A stretch of DNA of 7,488 nt from Candidatus Faecivivens stercoravium (GCA_018712425.1 DVHA01000219.1:1-7488), one strand, 5' to 3'; counted from the first letter of the stretch, positions 1 through 6,420 are shown. Numbers and translations: made by a program. The notes: generated by a model not told the origin, from the letters alone.

Positions 1-207
1 CTGCGGGCGGTCAAAGGCTACGCCCTCGAAAACGGCTTTGCCCTCTGCGGCGCCGGTTTTTCGCCCATCCGCGGCCCCGAGGGGAACATCGAGTACCTCT
101 ACTGGCTCCGGAAAGGGGAAGACCGGGGGGACGTCCCGGATACCGCCCTCCGGCAGCTGGCCGAAGCTTCCCACCAGGCCCTTCCATCCCGACAGAAAAG
201 GAGATGA
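1..207 (+). CDS. tlyA: TlyA family rRNA 2'-O-methyltransferase, 3' end only
   Basis: This is the last 68 residues of a protein whose start lies left of the window; the frame is open from base 1 to a TGA at 205-207. Residues 21-33 of the visible part (SPIRGPEGNIEYL) match the C-terminal strand region typical of TlyA/hemolysin-A family proteins, which combine an S4 RNA-binding domain with a Rossmann-fold methyltransferase and modify 16S/23S rRNA riboses. The S4 domain and SAM-binding motifs are outside the window, so the call rests on this C-terminal motif and on the neighbourhood: tlyA commonly precedes nadK, argR and recN in clostridia. The tail after residue 60 is basic. The stop lies 6 bp before the nadK start, so the two genes are very likely co-transcribed. 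Confidence 0.8.
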   Translation: MRAVKGYALENGFALCGAGFSPIRGPEGNIEYLYWLRKGEDRGDVPDTALRQLAEASHQALPSRQKRR

Positions 208-213
208 CCTCCC

Positions 214-1080
214 ATGCAGCTTCTTTTGATGCCCAACCTCAGCAAAGAGGGCGTCCACACCTGTGTCAACCGGCTGACGGCCATGCGCTTCAGGGAGCCG
301 GTGGCCTTCCTGATGGACGAGCGGCTGAAGGGGGAGTTCCCCGGCTGCGAGGGGGTAGAATGGGGGCCGTTTGAATCCCTCATCGCCCGGTGCGACGCCT
401 GTATCGCGATCGGCGGCGACGGCACGATCATCCACAGCGGCAAATCCGCCGCCTGCCGCCATAAGCCGGTCCTCGGGATCAACCTCGGGCGGCTGGGGTT
501 CCTGGCGACGCTCGAGAGCGACCAGCTGGAAAAGCTGGAAGGGCTTCTGACCGGCGATTACACCGTCGAGGAGCGGATGCTGCTTCAGGTCACCCTCTGT
601 TCCCCCGATGGGACGCGGCAGTGGCTCGCGATGAACGACGCCGTCCTCTCCAAGGGCGGCCCCCTGACCCAGATCATCGAGCTGGACGTCCGCTGCGGCG
701 GGCAGCCGGTCGGGACCTACCGGGCCGACGGCCTGATCTTCTCGACCCCGACCGGTTCGACCGCCTACGCGATGTCGGCCGGCGGCCCGATCGTCGACCC
801 GGCGATGCAGTGCATCTGCCTCACCCCCCTTTCTTCCCACTCCCTCTTTTCCCGCCCCATCCTCTTCGACGCCTCCGGCGTCCTCACCGCCTGCCCTGCC
901 CCCGGCAGCACCGGGAAGGGCATCTACCTGACGATCGACGGGGAGGAGACCGTCCCGGTCGGGCCAGGGGAGACGGTCCGGTTTGAAAGGAGCGAGATCC
1001 CGGTCAAGCTGATCAACCTGACCGGCAAGTCCTTCACCGACGTCCTGAACGAAAAGCTCATCTGGCGCAGCAGAAAGTAA
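214..1080 (+). CDS. nadK: NAD kinase
   Basis: Phosphorylates NAD+ to NADP+ in the cytoplasm, using ATP or polyphosphate, and so sets the NADP(H) pool. The 288-residue length is normal for the family. Diagnostic motifs are present and in order: GGDG at residues 67-70 (the NAD kinase/diacylglycerol kinase fold phosphate-binding motif), GINLGRLGFLA at 88-98, NDAV at 141-144, RADG at 170-173 and TPTGSTAY at 178-185. The segment around 204-218 (TPLSSHSLFSRPILF) matches the usual 'HSL.SRP' region. AAGGAGA at 198-204 overlaps the tlyA stop region and lies about 10 nt from this ATG, which supports the start. Second gene of the tlyA-nadK-argR-recN block. No truncation or missing catalytic residue was noticed. 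Confidence 0.95.
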   Translation: MQLLLMPNLSKEGVHTCVNRLTAMRFREPVAFLMDERLKGEFPGCEGVEWGPFESLIARCDACIAIGGDGTIIHSGKSAACRHKPVLGINLGRLGFLATLESDQLEKLEGLLTGDYTVEERMLLQVTLCSPDGTRQWLAMNDAVLSKGGPLTQIIELDVRCGGQPVGTYRADGLIFSTPTGSTAYAMSAGGPIVDPAMQCICLTPLSSHSLFSRPILFDASGVLTACPAPGSTGKGIYLTIDGEETVPVGPGETVRFERSEIPVKLINLTGKSFTDVLNEKLIWRSRK

Positions 1081-1116
1081 AACGCGCTTTCAGTATATAG
1101 AAAGGAAAATTGCCCT

Positions 1117-1581
1117 ATGTCCATCAAATCCGTCCGCCTGCAAAAGATTATGGAACTGATCGAACACAACCGGATCGACACCCAGGAACAGCTTCAGGAG
1201 ATGCTCCGGGAAAAGGAAGACATCCACACCACCCAGGCGACCATCTCCCGAGACATCAAGGAACTGGGGCTGGTCAAGGTGTCCGACGGGGAGGGCAACT
1301 ATTATTATGCCTTCGGCCGCCGGGAGGATGGGAACCTGGAAAAGCGCTACCAGTCGGTCTTTGTCCAGTGCCTGAAATCGGTCGACTACGCCGGCCACAT
1401 CACCTGCATCCGCTGCCACACCGGCATGGCGAACGCCGCCTGCGCGGCCCTGGACACGATGGGCTTTGCCGGGGTGGTCGGGACGCTGGCCGGGGACGAC
1501 ACCATCTTTGTATTGATGCGCAGCGAGGAACAGGCAAAGGCGCTGACCGAGCAGATTTCCGGCATCCTGCAGGAGCGGTAA
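1117..1581 (+). CDS. argR: Arginine repressor ArgR
   Basis: Arginine-responsive DNA-binding regulator. In Firmicutes, ArgR/AhrC represses arginine biosynthesis and often activates catabolism, working as a hexamer with L-arginine as co-repressor. The 154-residue length is standard. Residues 1-70 form the winged helix-turn-helix: QATISRDIKEL at 40-50 is the recognition-helix signature. Residues about 80-154 form the oligomerisation and arginine-binding domain, with GTLAGDDT at 122-129 carrying the conserved Asp pair that contacts arginine. AAAGGA at 1101-1106, 10 nt upstream, supports the start. It sits 36 bp after nadK with no visible terminator. No convincing ARG-box palindrome was seen in the gap before it, so autoregulation is not shown here. 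The position before recN is typical for the phylum and does not imply a role in repair. Confidence 0.95.
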   Translation: MSIKSVRLQKIMELIEHNRIDTQEQLQEMLREKEDIHTTQATISRDIKELGLVKVSDGEGNYYYAFGRREDGNLEKRYQSVFVQCLKSVDYAGHITCIRCHTGMANAACAALDTMGFAGVVGTLAGDDTIFVLMRSEEQAKALTEQISGILQER

Positions 1582-1593
1582 GGAGGCGCGGCG

Positions 1594-3276
1594 ATGCTTT
1601 GCCAGCTCTATATTGAAAACCTTGCGGTCATTGAAAAGGCGTCGATCGACTTCGCCGAAGGGATGACCGTCTTCACCGGCGAGACCGGCGCCGGCAAGTC
1701 GATTGTCATCGACGCTCTAAACGCCTGCCTCGGCCAGCGGACCGGCCGGGAGATCGTCCGGTCGGGGGCCAAAAAGGCGGTGGTTATTGCCTCCTTCTCC
1801 CATATCCCCGGAAAGGTGCGGGAAATCCTCCGGGAAAACGGCTATGGGGAGGAAGAGGACCTGCTGGTGGTCCAGCGGGAAATCTCGGCGGACGGCGGCA
1901 GCACCGTCCGCCTAGGGGGCCGGCCGGCGACCGTCTCCCTGCTGCGGGAGATCGGCCAGTATCTCATCAACATCCACGGCCAGCACGACAACCAGCAGCT
2001 CCTTTCGGCCGAACGCCACCTGGCGATCATCGACGCTTTCGGCGGCCTCGAGGCCCAGGCGGAAGGATACCGGGCGGAATTTGCCGTCCTGCGGGAGGAC
2101 CTCCGGGCGATGAAGGCCCTTTCGGTCGGCGAGGAGGAGAAAAAGCGGCGGGTTGAGCTGTTAAACTACGAGATTTCGGAGATTGAAAAGGCGAAGCTCT
2201 CCCCCCGGCTGGAAGAGATGCTGGAGGAGAAGGCGCGGAAGCTCCGGGACAGCGAAAAGATCGCCGAAGCCCTCGGGGACGCCGACCGGGCCCTCTCCGG
2301 CACCGAAGAGATGCCCGGCGCCTGCGACCTGCTGACCGACGCCGCCGGGGCACTGGACAAGCTGCGGGATTTTCCCGACTTTGCCCCCAGGGCGGAGGCG
2401 GTGGAAAACCTCCGGCTGGAGCTGACGGAGATTGCCTCCGGCCTGTCGGCCAGCTTCCAGTCCCTCGAGTATGACCAGGGGGAGGCGGAGGCCATCGAGC
2501 GGCGGCTCCGGCAGCTGGCCCGCCTCAAATCCCGTTACGGCGGCAGCGTCGAGGAAATCCTCAGCCGCTATGAAAAGGACAAGGAGGAGCTAAACGCCAT
2601 CGCCTCCCAGAAGGAAAACCTCCGGGCCGCCGCCCGCAAAGCGAAAGCCCAGAAGGACAAGGTTTCGGCTTTAGCCAACGACCTGACCGAAGCCCGGATT
2701 GACGCCGCCGTCCGGCTGGCCCACACGATCGAGGAGGAGGCCCGTTCGCTGGAGATGCCTTCCCTCCGGGTAGAGACCTCCTTTGCCCCCTGCAAGCTCT
2801 CTTCCATCGGCAACCACTCGGCCGAGATTCTCATCTCCGCCAACCTCGGCGAACCGCCCCGCCCGATTGCCAAAATCGCGTCCGGCGGCGAGCTTTCCCG
2901 GATTATGCTGGCGATCAAGAGCGCGCTGGCCGACAAGGACAACCTCGATACCCTGATTTTCGACGAGATCGACACCGGCGTCAGCGGCAAGGCCGCCCAG
3001 AAGATCGGCCTTAAGCTCCAGAAGATCGGCTCCCACCGCCAGGTCATCTGCGTCACCCATTCGGCCCAGATTGCGGCGCTGGCCGACCACCAGCTCTTAA
3101 TCCGCAAGTCCACCTCCGGCGGCCGGACTTTCACCGAAGTGCTCCCGCTGGAAGGGGAGGCGCGGGCCGCCGAGGTCGCCCGTATCTTTTCGACCGACCG
3201 GGTCACCGACCTGATGCTCCAGACCGCCCGCAGCATGTTGGAAGAGGGGAAGCGGAAGCCGGGACAGGGCGCATAA
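1594..3276 (+). CDS. recN: DNA repair protein RecN
   Basis: SMC-like ATPase recruited to DNA double-strand breaks, where it tethers ends and aids RecA-dependent recombination. At 560 residues it is full length. The N-terminal half-head has the Walker A motif GETGAGKS at residues 29-36 and the RecN-typical HGQHDNQQLL at 128-137. A charged helical region at about 150-400, rich in Glu, Lys and Arg, is the expected coiled-coil arm, shorter than in true SMC proteins. The C-terminal half-head has the ABC signature SGGELSR at 430-436, Walker B LIFDEIDTGVSG at 454-465 and the switch VTHSAQIAA at 487-495. AAGGAGG at 1580-1586 overlaps the argR stop and lies 7 nt before this ATG, so the start is secure and translation is probably coupled to argR. 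Last gene of the block. Confidence 0.96.
   Translation: MLCQLYIENLAVIEKASIDFAEGMTVFTGETGAGKSIVIDALNACLGQRTGREIVRSGAKKAVVIASFSHIPGKVREILRENGYGEEEDLLVVQREISADGGSTVRLGGRPATVSLLREIGQYLINIHGQHDNQQLLSAERHLAIIDAFGGLEAQAEGYRAEFAVLREDLRAMKALSVGEEEKKRRVELLNYEISEIEKAKLSPRLEEMLEEKARKLRDSEKIAEALGDADRALSGTEEMPGACDLLTDAAGALDKLRDFPDFAPRAEAVENLRLELTEIASGLSASFQSLEYDQGEAEAIERRLRQLARLKSRYGGSVEEILSRYEKDKEELNAIASQKENLRAAARKAKAQKDKVSALANDLTEARIDAAVRLAHTIEEEARSLEMPSLRVETSFAPCKLSSIGNHSAEILISANLGEPPRPIAKIASGGELSRIMLAIKSALADKDNLDTLIFDEIDTGVSGKAAQKIGLKLQKIGSHRQVICVTHSAQIAALADHQLLIRKSTSGGRTFTEVLPLEGEARAAEVARIFSTDRVTDLMLQTARSMLEEGKRKPGQGA
3203..3274 (-). CDS. Possible 23-residue peptide ORF antisense to the recN 3' end
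   Basis: A tiny ORF reads leftward from an ATG at 3274-3272 to a TGA at 3205-3203, entirely antisense to the last codons of recN. It is listed only because its signals are good: AGGGAG at 3287-3282 lies 7 nt before the ATG, and a perfect sigma-A promoter lies just upstream. The peptide begins MRPVPASASPLP and is rich in Pro, Ala, Ser and Arg, with a Cys pair in the middle; it resembles nothing I recognise. GC-rich antisense frames often look open by chance, so the transcript may instead be a noncoding antisense RNA, or the promoter may be left over from a lost gene. Confidence 0.2.
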   Translation of the reverse strand: MRPVPASASPLPTCCGRSGASGR

Positions 3277-3295
3277 ATGTTCTCCCTATACTTCT

Positions 3296-3324
3296 ATTAT
3301 ACGTCCAAATTTTTGTTTTGTCAA
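3296..3324 (-). promoter_or_regulatory. Consensus sigma-A promoter pointing into recN (antisense)
   Basis: On the - strand, TTGACA (3324-3319) is followed after exactly 17 bp by TATAAT (3301-3296), a 12/12 match to the vegetative consensus. The expected start is near 3289, giving a leader of about 15 nt before the small ORF at 3274. It lies downstream of the csoR terminator hairpin and drives transcription away from csoR into the antisense strand of recN. The sequence match is certain; its activity and target are inferred. Confidence 0.6.
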
Positions 3325-3347
3325 TTTTTAGAATAATTTGTTTGGAC
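3303..3347. repeat. 7-bp inverted repeat GTCCAAA / TTTGGAC around the antisense promoter -35
   Basis: GTCCAAA at 3303-3309 and TTTGGAC at 3341-3347 are perfect inverted copies 38 bp apart. One arm lies in the promoter spacer next to the -10 and the other lies upstream of the -35. They could be two half-sites for a regulator, or a weak stem. The intervening DNA is AT-rich, so chance cannot be excluded. Confidence 0.3.
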
Positions 3348-3370
3348 TATGTTATCTTTATATGAAATAT

Positions 3371-3410
3371 ACAGCCCGCCTGCCCCAAAGAGAGGGAACA
3401 GGCGGGCTGT
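3371..3410. terminator. Strong hairpin between convergent recN and csoR
   Basis: ACAGCCCGCCTG (3371-3382) and CAGGCGGGCTGT (3399-3410) form a perfect 12-bp GC-rich stem with a 16-nt loop. It begins 2 nt after the csoR stop and is therefore the likely terminator of copA-csoR. Transcripts from recN reach it from the other side, so it may act in both directions. Neither flank has a long uninterrupted T run (leftward ATATTTCATAT, rightward TATCATTTGG), so efficiency is uncertain. Confidence 0.7.
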
Positions 3411-3412
3411 TA

Positions 3413-3685
3413 TCATTTGGTCATTTTTTCGACGTATTCCAGCAGCTCCTGGACCTTCTGTTCGGCGGCGTCCTCGTCGCCGGACTCCATGGCCTCCCGG
3501 ATGCAGTGCTCGACATGCCCTTTGAGCACCTCGCGGTTGGCCCGCTTGATGATCGACTGGGCTGCCAGCAGCTGGGTCGAAATGTCCATACAGTAGCGGT
3601 CCTCTTCAATCATCCGCAGGACCGCGTCCAGCTGGCCGCGGGCGTTGCTGACCAGCCGGGAAACGGTTTTGTGATCGGCTTTCAT
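3413..3685 (-). CDS. csoR: Copper-sensing transcriptional repressor CsoR
   Basis: All-helical, metal-responsive repressor of the CsoR/RcnR (DUF156) family. Apo-protein binds operator DNA, and Cu+ binding releases it. At 90 residues it is typical. The copper-site fingerprint is intact: Cys32, His57 and Cys61 have the same spacing (25 and 4) as Cys36/His61/Cys65 of Mycobacterium tuberculosis CsoR, with Tyr31 just before the first Cys. This favours Cu+ sensing over the Ni/Co (RcnR) or formaldehyde (FrmR) branches. The ATG overlaps the copA stop as ATGA (3685-3682); AGGTG about 11 nt upstream could act as a ribosome binding site. It therefore depends on the copA promoter, whose operator it presumably binds, giving an autoregulated loop. 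A terminator hairpin follows its stop. Confidence 0.9.
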   Translation of the reverse strand: MKADHKTVSRLVSNARGQLDAVLRMIEEDRYCMDISTQLLAAQSIIKRANREVLKGHVEHCIREAMESGDEDAAEQKVQELLEYVEKMTK

Positions 3686-3888
3686 GCGATTTCTTTCACC
3701 TCGTAACCGGCCTCGGTAACGGCTTCGGTCAGCATCTGGTCGGTAACCCCTTCGGGGACGGTGACCTTTGCGGTGCCCGCCTCAAGGTTCACTTCGGCGG
3801 TGACGCCGGGGATGCTGGTCAGGGCCTTGGTGACGTGTTTGACGCAGTTCTGGCACATCATGCCTTCGATTTTCATCGTTTTTTCCAT
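3682..3888 (-). CDS. copZ: Possible free CopZ-like copper chaperone from an internal copA start
   Basis: In the copA frame, an ATG at 3888-3886 preceded by GGAGG at 3900-3896 (7-nt spacing) could start a 68-residue product identical to the CopA C-terminal domain. That length is normal for a stand-alone CopZ. The domain begins MEKTMKIEGMMCQNC and carries the Cu+-binding CxxC at its residues 12-15, with the GYEV ending usual for HMA folds. If translated separately, it would deliver Cu+ to CopA and possibly to CsoR. The signals are directly visible, but production of a separate protein is inference. The alternative is that copZ was fused to copA and these signals are inert remnants. Confidence 0.4.
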   Translation of the reverse strand: MEKTMKIEGMMCQNCVKHVTKALTSIPGVTAEVNLEAGTAKVTVPEGVTDQMLTEAVTEAGYEVKEIA

Positions 3889-6303
3889 TTCGTTGCCTCC
3901 ATTTTGGTTTTCGGGTTGGTTTTCGGTTCTGTCCGCCGGGAGGGAAGCCCCCTGCGGGCAGTCTATTCTGCTTTCGGCGACCGAGAGGGCCGCCGCATCA
4001 GCCTGGGTGAGGGCCGCGTCTTCCGGTGCCTTCCAGAACCGGAGCCGCAGGGCGTTGGTGACGACCGACACCGACGAGAAGCTCATCGCCGCCGCGCCGA
4101 ACATCGGGTTTAACTTGATATGCCAAAGGGGATAGAGAACGCCCGCCGCAATCGGGATGCAGACGGCGTTGTAGCAGAGGGCCCAGAAGAGGTTCTGCTT
4201 GATGTTGCGCAGCACCGCATGGCTGAGATTGATCAGCTTGACGACGTCCCGGAGGTCGCTCTTGACCAGCACGACGTCCGCCGACTCGATCGCGACGTCG
4301 GTCCCGGCGCCGATGGCGACGCCGACGTCGGCGCGAGCGAGGGCCGGGGCGTCGTTGATGCCGTCGCCGACCATCGCGACCTTTTTGCCCGCTTCCATCA
4401 GCTTTTTGACCTGGGCCTCCTTATCCTGCGGCAGCACCTCGGCGATGACCGAGGAGAGCTGGAGCTTCCGGCCGATCGCTTCGGCGGTCTTGCGGTTGTC
4501 TCCGGTCAGCATGATGACTTCGACCCCCATCTTCCGCAGGGCCGCGATGGCGGCGGCGCTGGTGGGCCGCACCGGGTCGGCGACGGCGGCGATGCCGAAA
4601 AGCCGCCCGCCTTTCGCAAAGTAGATCGGGGTCTTGCCGTCTTCCGCCAGCTTTTCGGCGGCGGCGATTCCCTCCCCGAGGGGGATGCCCATCTCTTCCA
4701 TCAGCTTGCGGTTGCCGGCGGCGGCAATCTCCCCGCCGACCGTCCCGCGGATGCCGCGGCCGGGCAGCGTCTCAAAGCCGGTGACCGGCCGGAGCACCAG
4801 CCGCCGCTTTTCGCTCTCGGCGATCAGCGCCTGGGAGAGGGGGTGTTCCGACGGCTTTTCGAGGGAAGCCGCGAGCCGGATGAGCTCGTCGCCCGACTCC
4901 GCCCCCGCGAGGACCAGGTCGGTGACGGCGGGCTTGCCTTCGGTGATGGTGCCGGTCTTATCCAGCACGACGGCGTTTACATGGTGGGCGGTCTCGAGGG
5001 CTTCCGCCGATTTGATGAGGATGCCGTTTTTCGCGCCGACGCCGGTCCCGACCATGATCGAAGTCGGGGTCGCGAGGCCGAGGGCGCAGGGGCAGGAGAT
5101 GACCAGCACCGAGATCGCGGCGTTTAAAGCTGCCGGGATACCCTGACCGGCCAGCATCCAGATGATAAAGGCCAGCACCGCGATGGTGATGACCACCGGG
5201 ACGAAGATGCCGCTGATCTTATCGGCCAGTCTGGCGATCGGCGCCTTGGTGGAGGCGGCCTCCTCCATCAGCCGGATGATCTGGGAGAGGGTGGTGTCTT
5301 CGCCGACCTCGGTCGCCTCGAAGACGAGGTAGCCGGTCTTGACGACGGTGGCGCCGGTCAGCTTGTCGCCCGGCTGCTTCTGCACCGGCATACTCTCGCC
5401 GGTCAGCGCCGACTCATCGACGCTCCCGCTGCCGTCCACCACCCGGCCGTCGACCGGCACCGAGCCGCCGGCCTTGACGGCGATCCGGTCGCCCCGCTGC
5501 AGATCGGCGGTGTCGACCGTCTCTTCGGTCCCGTCGGGGCGGATGACCGTCGCGGTGGAGGGCCGGAGGGCGACCATCGCGCTGATGGCGTCGGAGGTTT
5601 TGGCCTTGGCGCGGGCCTCGAGGAACTTCCCGAGGCTGATGAGGGTCAGGATCATCCCAGCCGATTCAAAGTAGAGGTCCATCGCGATCGTATGCCCCGA
5701 CATAAAGTCCCCGTCGGCAATCGCGTAGCCCAGCCGGAAGAGCTGCACCGTTCCGTAAACGGTGGCGGCCGCGGACCCCAGCGCAATCAGCGAGTCCATA
5801 TTCGGCGCGCCGCGGAACAGCTGCTTAAATCCGTTTTCAAAGTAGTGGAAGTTGATGTGGAGGATCGGCAGCAACAGGACAAGCTGCCCGAGCGCCAGGG
5901 TGAAGAGGTTCCGGTCGCCCAGGAAGAATCCCGGCAGCGGCCAGTGGAACATATGCCCCATGCAGAGGTAGAAGAGCAGGACGGTGAATATCCCCGACAC
6001 GATCAGCCGGTGCTTCTGGGAGCGGATGGCGGCCTGCTGCTTTTTGGCGGCGTCGGCGGCCGATTCGCCTTTTGCCGCCCTGCCGCCGGGGTTTGCGACC
6101 GACGCGCCGTACCCCGAATGCTCGACCGCCGCGATCAGGTCGGCCGTCGAGACCGTCTTTTCGTCATAGGTGACGCTGGCCGAATTGGTCATCAGGCTGA
6201 CGGTCGCCTGGGTGACGCCGGGGGTTTTTCCCAGCGCCTTTTCAACGTGGGCCTGGCAGGCGGCGCAGCTCATGCCGGTCACGTTCAGCTTAACTTGAGA
6301 CAT
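3682..6303 (-). CDS. copA: Cu+-exporting P1B-type ATPase with a C-terminal CopZ-like domain
   Basis: Inner-membrane pump that exports Cu+ at the expense of ATP. In the 873-residue numbering: an N-terminal HMA domain (about 1-68) with CxxC at 13-16; about eight membrane helices, between residues 99 and 227, 365 and 412, and 701 and 755; the actuator TGES at 301-304; the CPC metal site at 404-406; the phosphorylation motif DKTGT at 448-452; HP at 487-488; TGDN at 600-603; and GDGIND at 646-651. Tyr711-Asn712 in helix 7 and Met740 with Ser743-Ser744 in helix 8 fit the Cu+ (P1B-1) subgroup. Unusually, after the usual end (NALRLRFWK, 750-758) there is a polar linker of about 47 residues, then a second HMA domain at 806-873 with CxxC at 817-820. 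An ATG at 6309 is also in frame, but only the one at 6303 is properly spaced (7 nt) from AAAGGA. Stop overlaps csoR. Confidence 0.95.
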   Translation of the reverse strand: MSQVKLNVTGMSCAACQAHVEKALGKTPGVTQATVSLMTNSASVTYDEKTVSTADLIAAVEHSGYGASVANPGGRAAKGESAADAAKKQQAAIRSQKHRLIVSGIFTVLLFYLCMGHMFHWPLPGFFLGDRNLFTLALGQLVLLLPILHINFHYFENGFKQLFRGAPNMDSLIALGSAAATVYGTVQLFRLGYAIADGDFMSGHTIAMDLYFESAGMILTLISLGKFLEARAKAKTSDAISAMVALRPSTATVIRPDGTEETVDTADLQRGDRIAVKAGGSVPVDGRVVDGSGSVDESALTGESMPVQKQPGDKLTGATVVKTGYLVFEATEVGEDTTLSQIIRLMEEAASTKAPIARLADKISGIFVPVVITIAVLAFIIWMLAGQGIPAALNAAISVLVISCPCALGLATPTSIMVGTGVGAKNGILIKSAEALETAHHVNAVVLDKTGTITEGKPAVTDLVLAGAESGDELIRLAASLEKPSEHPLSQALIAESEKRRLVLRPVTGFETLPGRGIRGTVGGEIAAAGNRKLMEEMGIPLGEGIAAAEKLAEDGKTPIYFAKGGRLFGIAAVADPVRPTSAAAIAALRKMGVEVIMLTGDNRKTAEAIGRKLQLSSVIAEVLPQDKEAQVKKLMEAGKKVAMVGDGINDAPALARADVGVAIGAGTDVAIESADVVLVKSDLRDVVKLINLSHAVLRNIKQNLFWALCYNAVCIPIAAGVLYPLWHIKLNPMFGAAAMSFSSVSVVTNALRLRFWKAPEDAALTQADAAALSVAESRIDCPQGASLPADRTENQPENQNGGNEMEKTMKIEGMMCQNCVKHVTKALTSIPGVTAEVNLEAGTAKVTVPEGVTDQMLTEAVTEAGYEVKEIA
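3886..3900 (-). promoter_or_regulatory. Internal Shine-Dalgarno and ATG within copA
   Basis: On the - strand GGAGG (3900-3896), a 7-nt spacer and ATG (3888-3886) lie in the copA frame and encode Gly-Gly-Asn-Glu-Met (802-806). The strength and spacing equal those of true starts in this window (compare recN), and the site falls exactly at the boundary between linker and HMA domain. Confidence 0.5.
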
Positions 6304-6316
6304 AACCATTTCCTTT
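6301..6316 (-). promoter_or_regulatory. copA ribosome binding site that decides the start codon
   Basis: AAAGGA occupies 6316-6311 on the - strand. The first in-frame ATG (6309-6307) is only 1 nt away, too close for initiation. The next (6303-6301) is 7 nt away and gives MSQVKLNVTGMSCAAC, a normal start for an HMA domain. Confidence 0.7.
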
Positions 6317-6341
6317 CTATAAAGCGGGTGGTTATTTTATT

Positions 6342-6363
6342 CCCCTCACCCCTGGGTAAGGGG
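6342..6363 (-). promoter_or_regulatory. Candidate CsoR operator
   Basis: On the - strand the arms CCCCTTACCC and GGGTGAGGGG flank a central AG, a 22-bp pseudo-palindrome with 9 of 10 arm positions matching. GC-tract palindromes of this style are typical of CsoR sites; the M. tuberculosis cso operator has CCCACCCC and GGGGTGGG arms. It lies at about +8 to +29 from the predicted start of the copA-csoR promoter, so bound CsoR would block initiation or escape. The palindrome is seen; assignment to CsoR is inference from similarity and context. Confidence 0.7.
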
Positions 6364-6376
6364 TTCTTATGGCTAT

Positions 6377-6405
6377 ACTATAGCAGATTGCAATCCTTTT
6401 GTCAA
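6377..6405 (-). promoter_or_regulatory. Sigma-A promoter of copA-csoR
   Basis: TTGACA (6405-6400), a 17-bp spacer and TATAGT (6382-6377) form a near-consensus promoter (11/12). Predicted start is near A6370, giving an untranslated leader of about 67 nt that contains the CsoR palindrome and the copA ribosome binding site. It is the only good leftward promoter seen in this gap. Confidence 0.8.
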
Positions 6406-6420
6406 TAGCCTTTTTCCCAA

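Noticed and set aside
1110..1616. 168-residue + strand frame overlapping argR
   Set aside because: Out-of-frame shadow of ArgR; the 154-residue ArgR frame has all family motifs and a ribosome binding site.
2568..3236. 222-residue open frame on the - strand across recN, downstream of the antisense promoter
   Set aside because: Lies opposite the conserved RecN ABC signature and Walker B, has no ribosome binding site at its ATG, and its composition is that of a codon-position shadow.
3342..3370. Possible rightward promoter (TTGGAC, 17 bp, AAATAT)
   Set aside because: The -10 matches only 3 of 6 positions, it would fire straight into the terminator hairpin, and there is no + strand gene downstream.
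4120..5127. 335-residue open frame on the + strand across copA
   Set aside because: Antisense shadow of a GC-rich gene. It is full of Gly, Arg, Asp and Ala with no recognisable domain, while the opposite strand encodes a motif-complete Cu+ ATPase.
6307..6309. Upstream ATG as the copA start (875 residues)
   Set aside because: Only 1 nt separates it from AAAGGA; the ATG at 6303 has normal 7-nt spacing.
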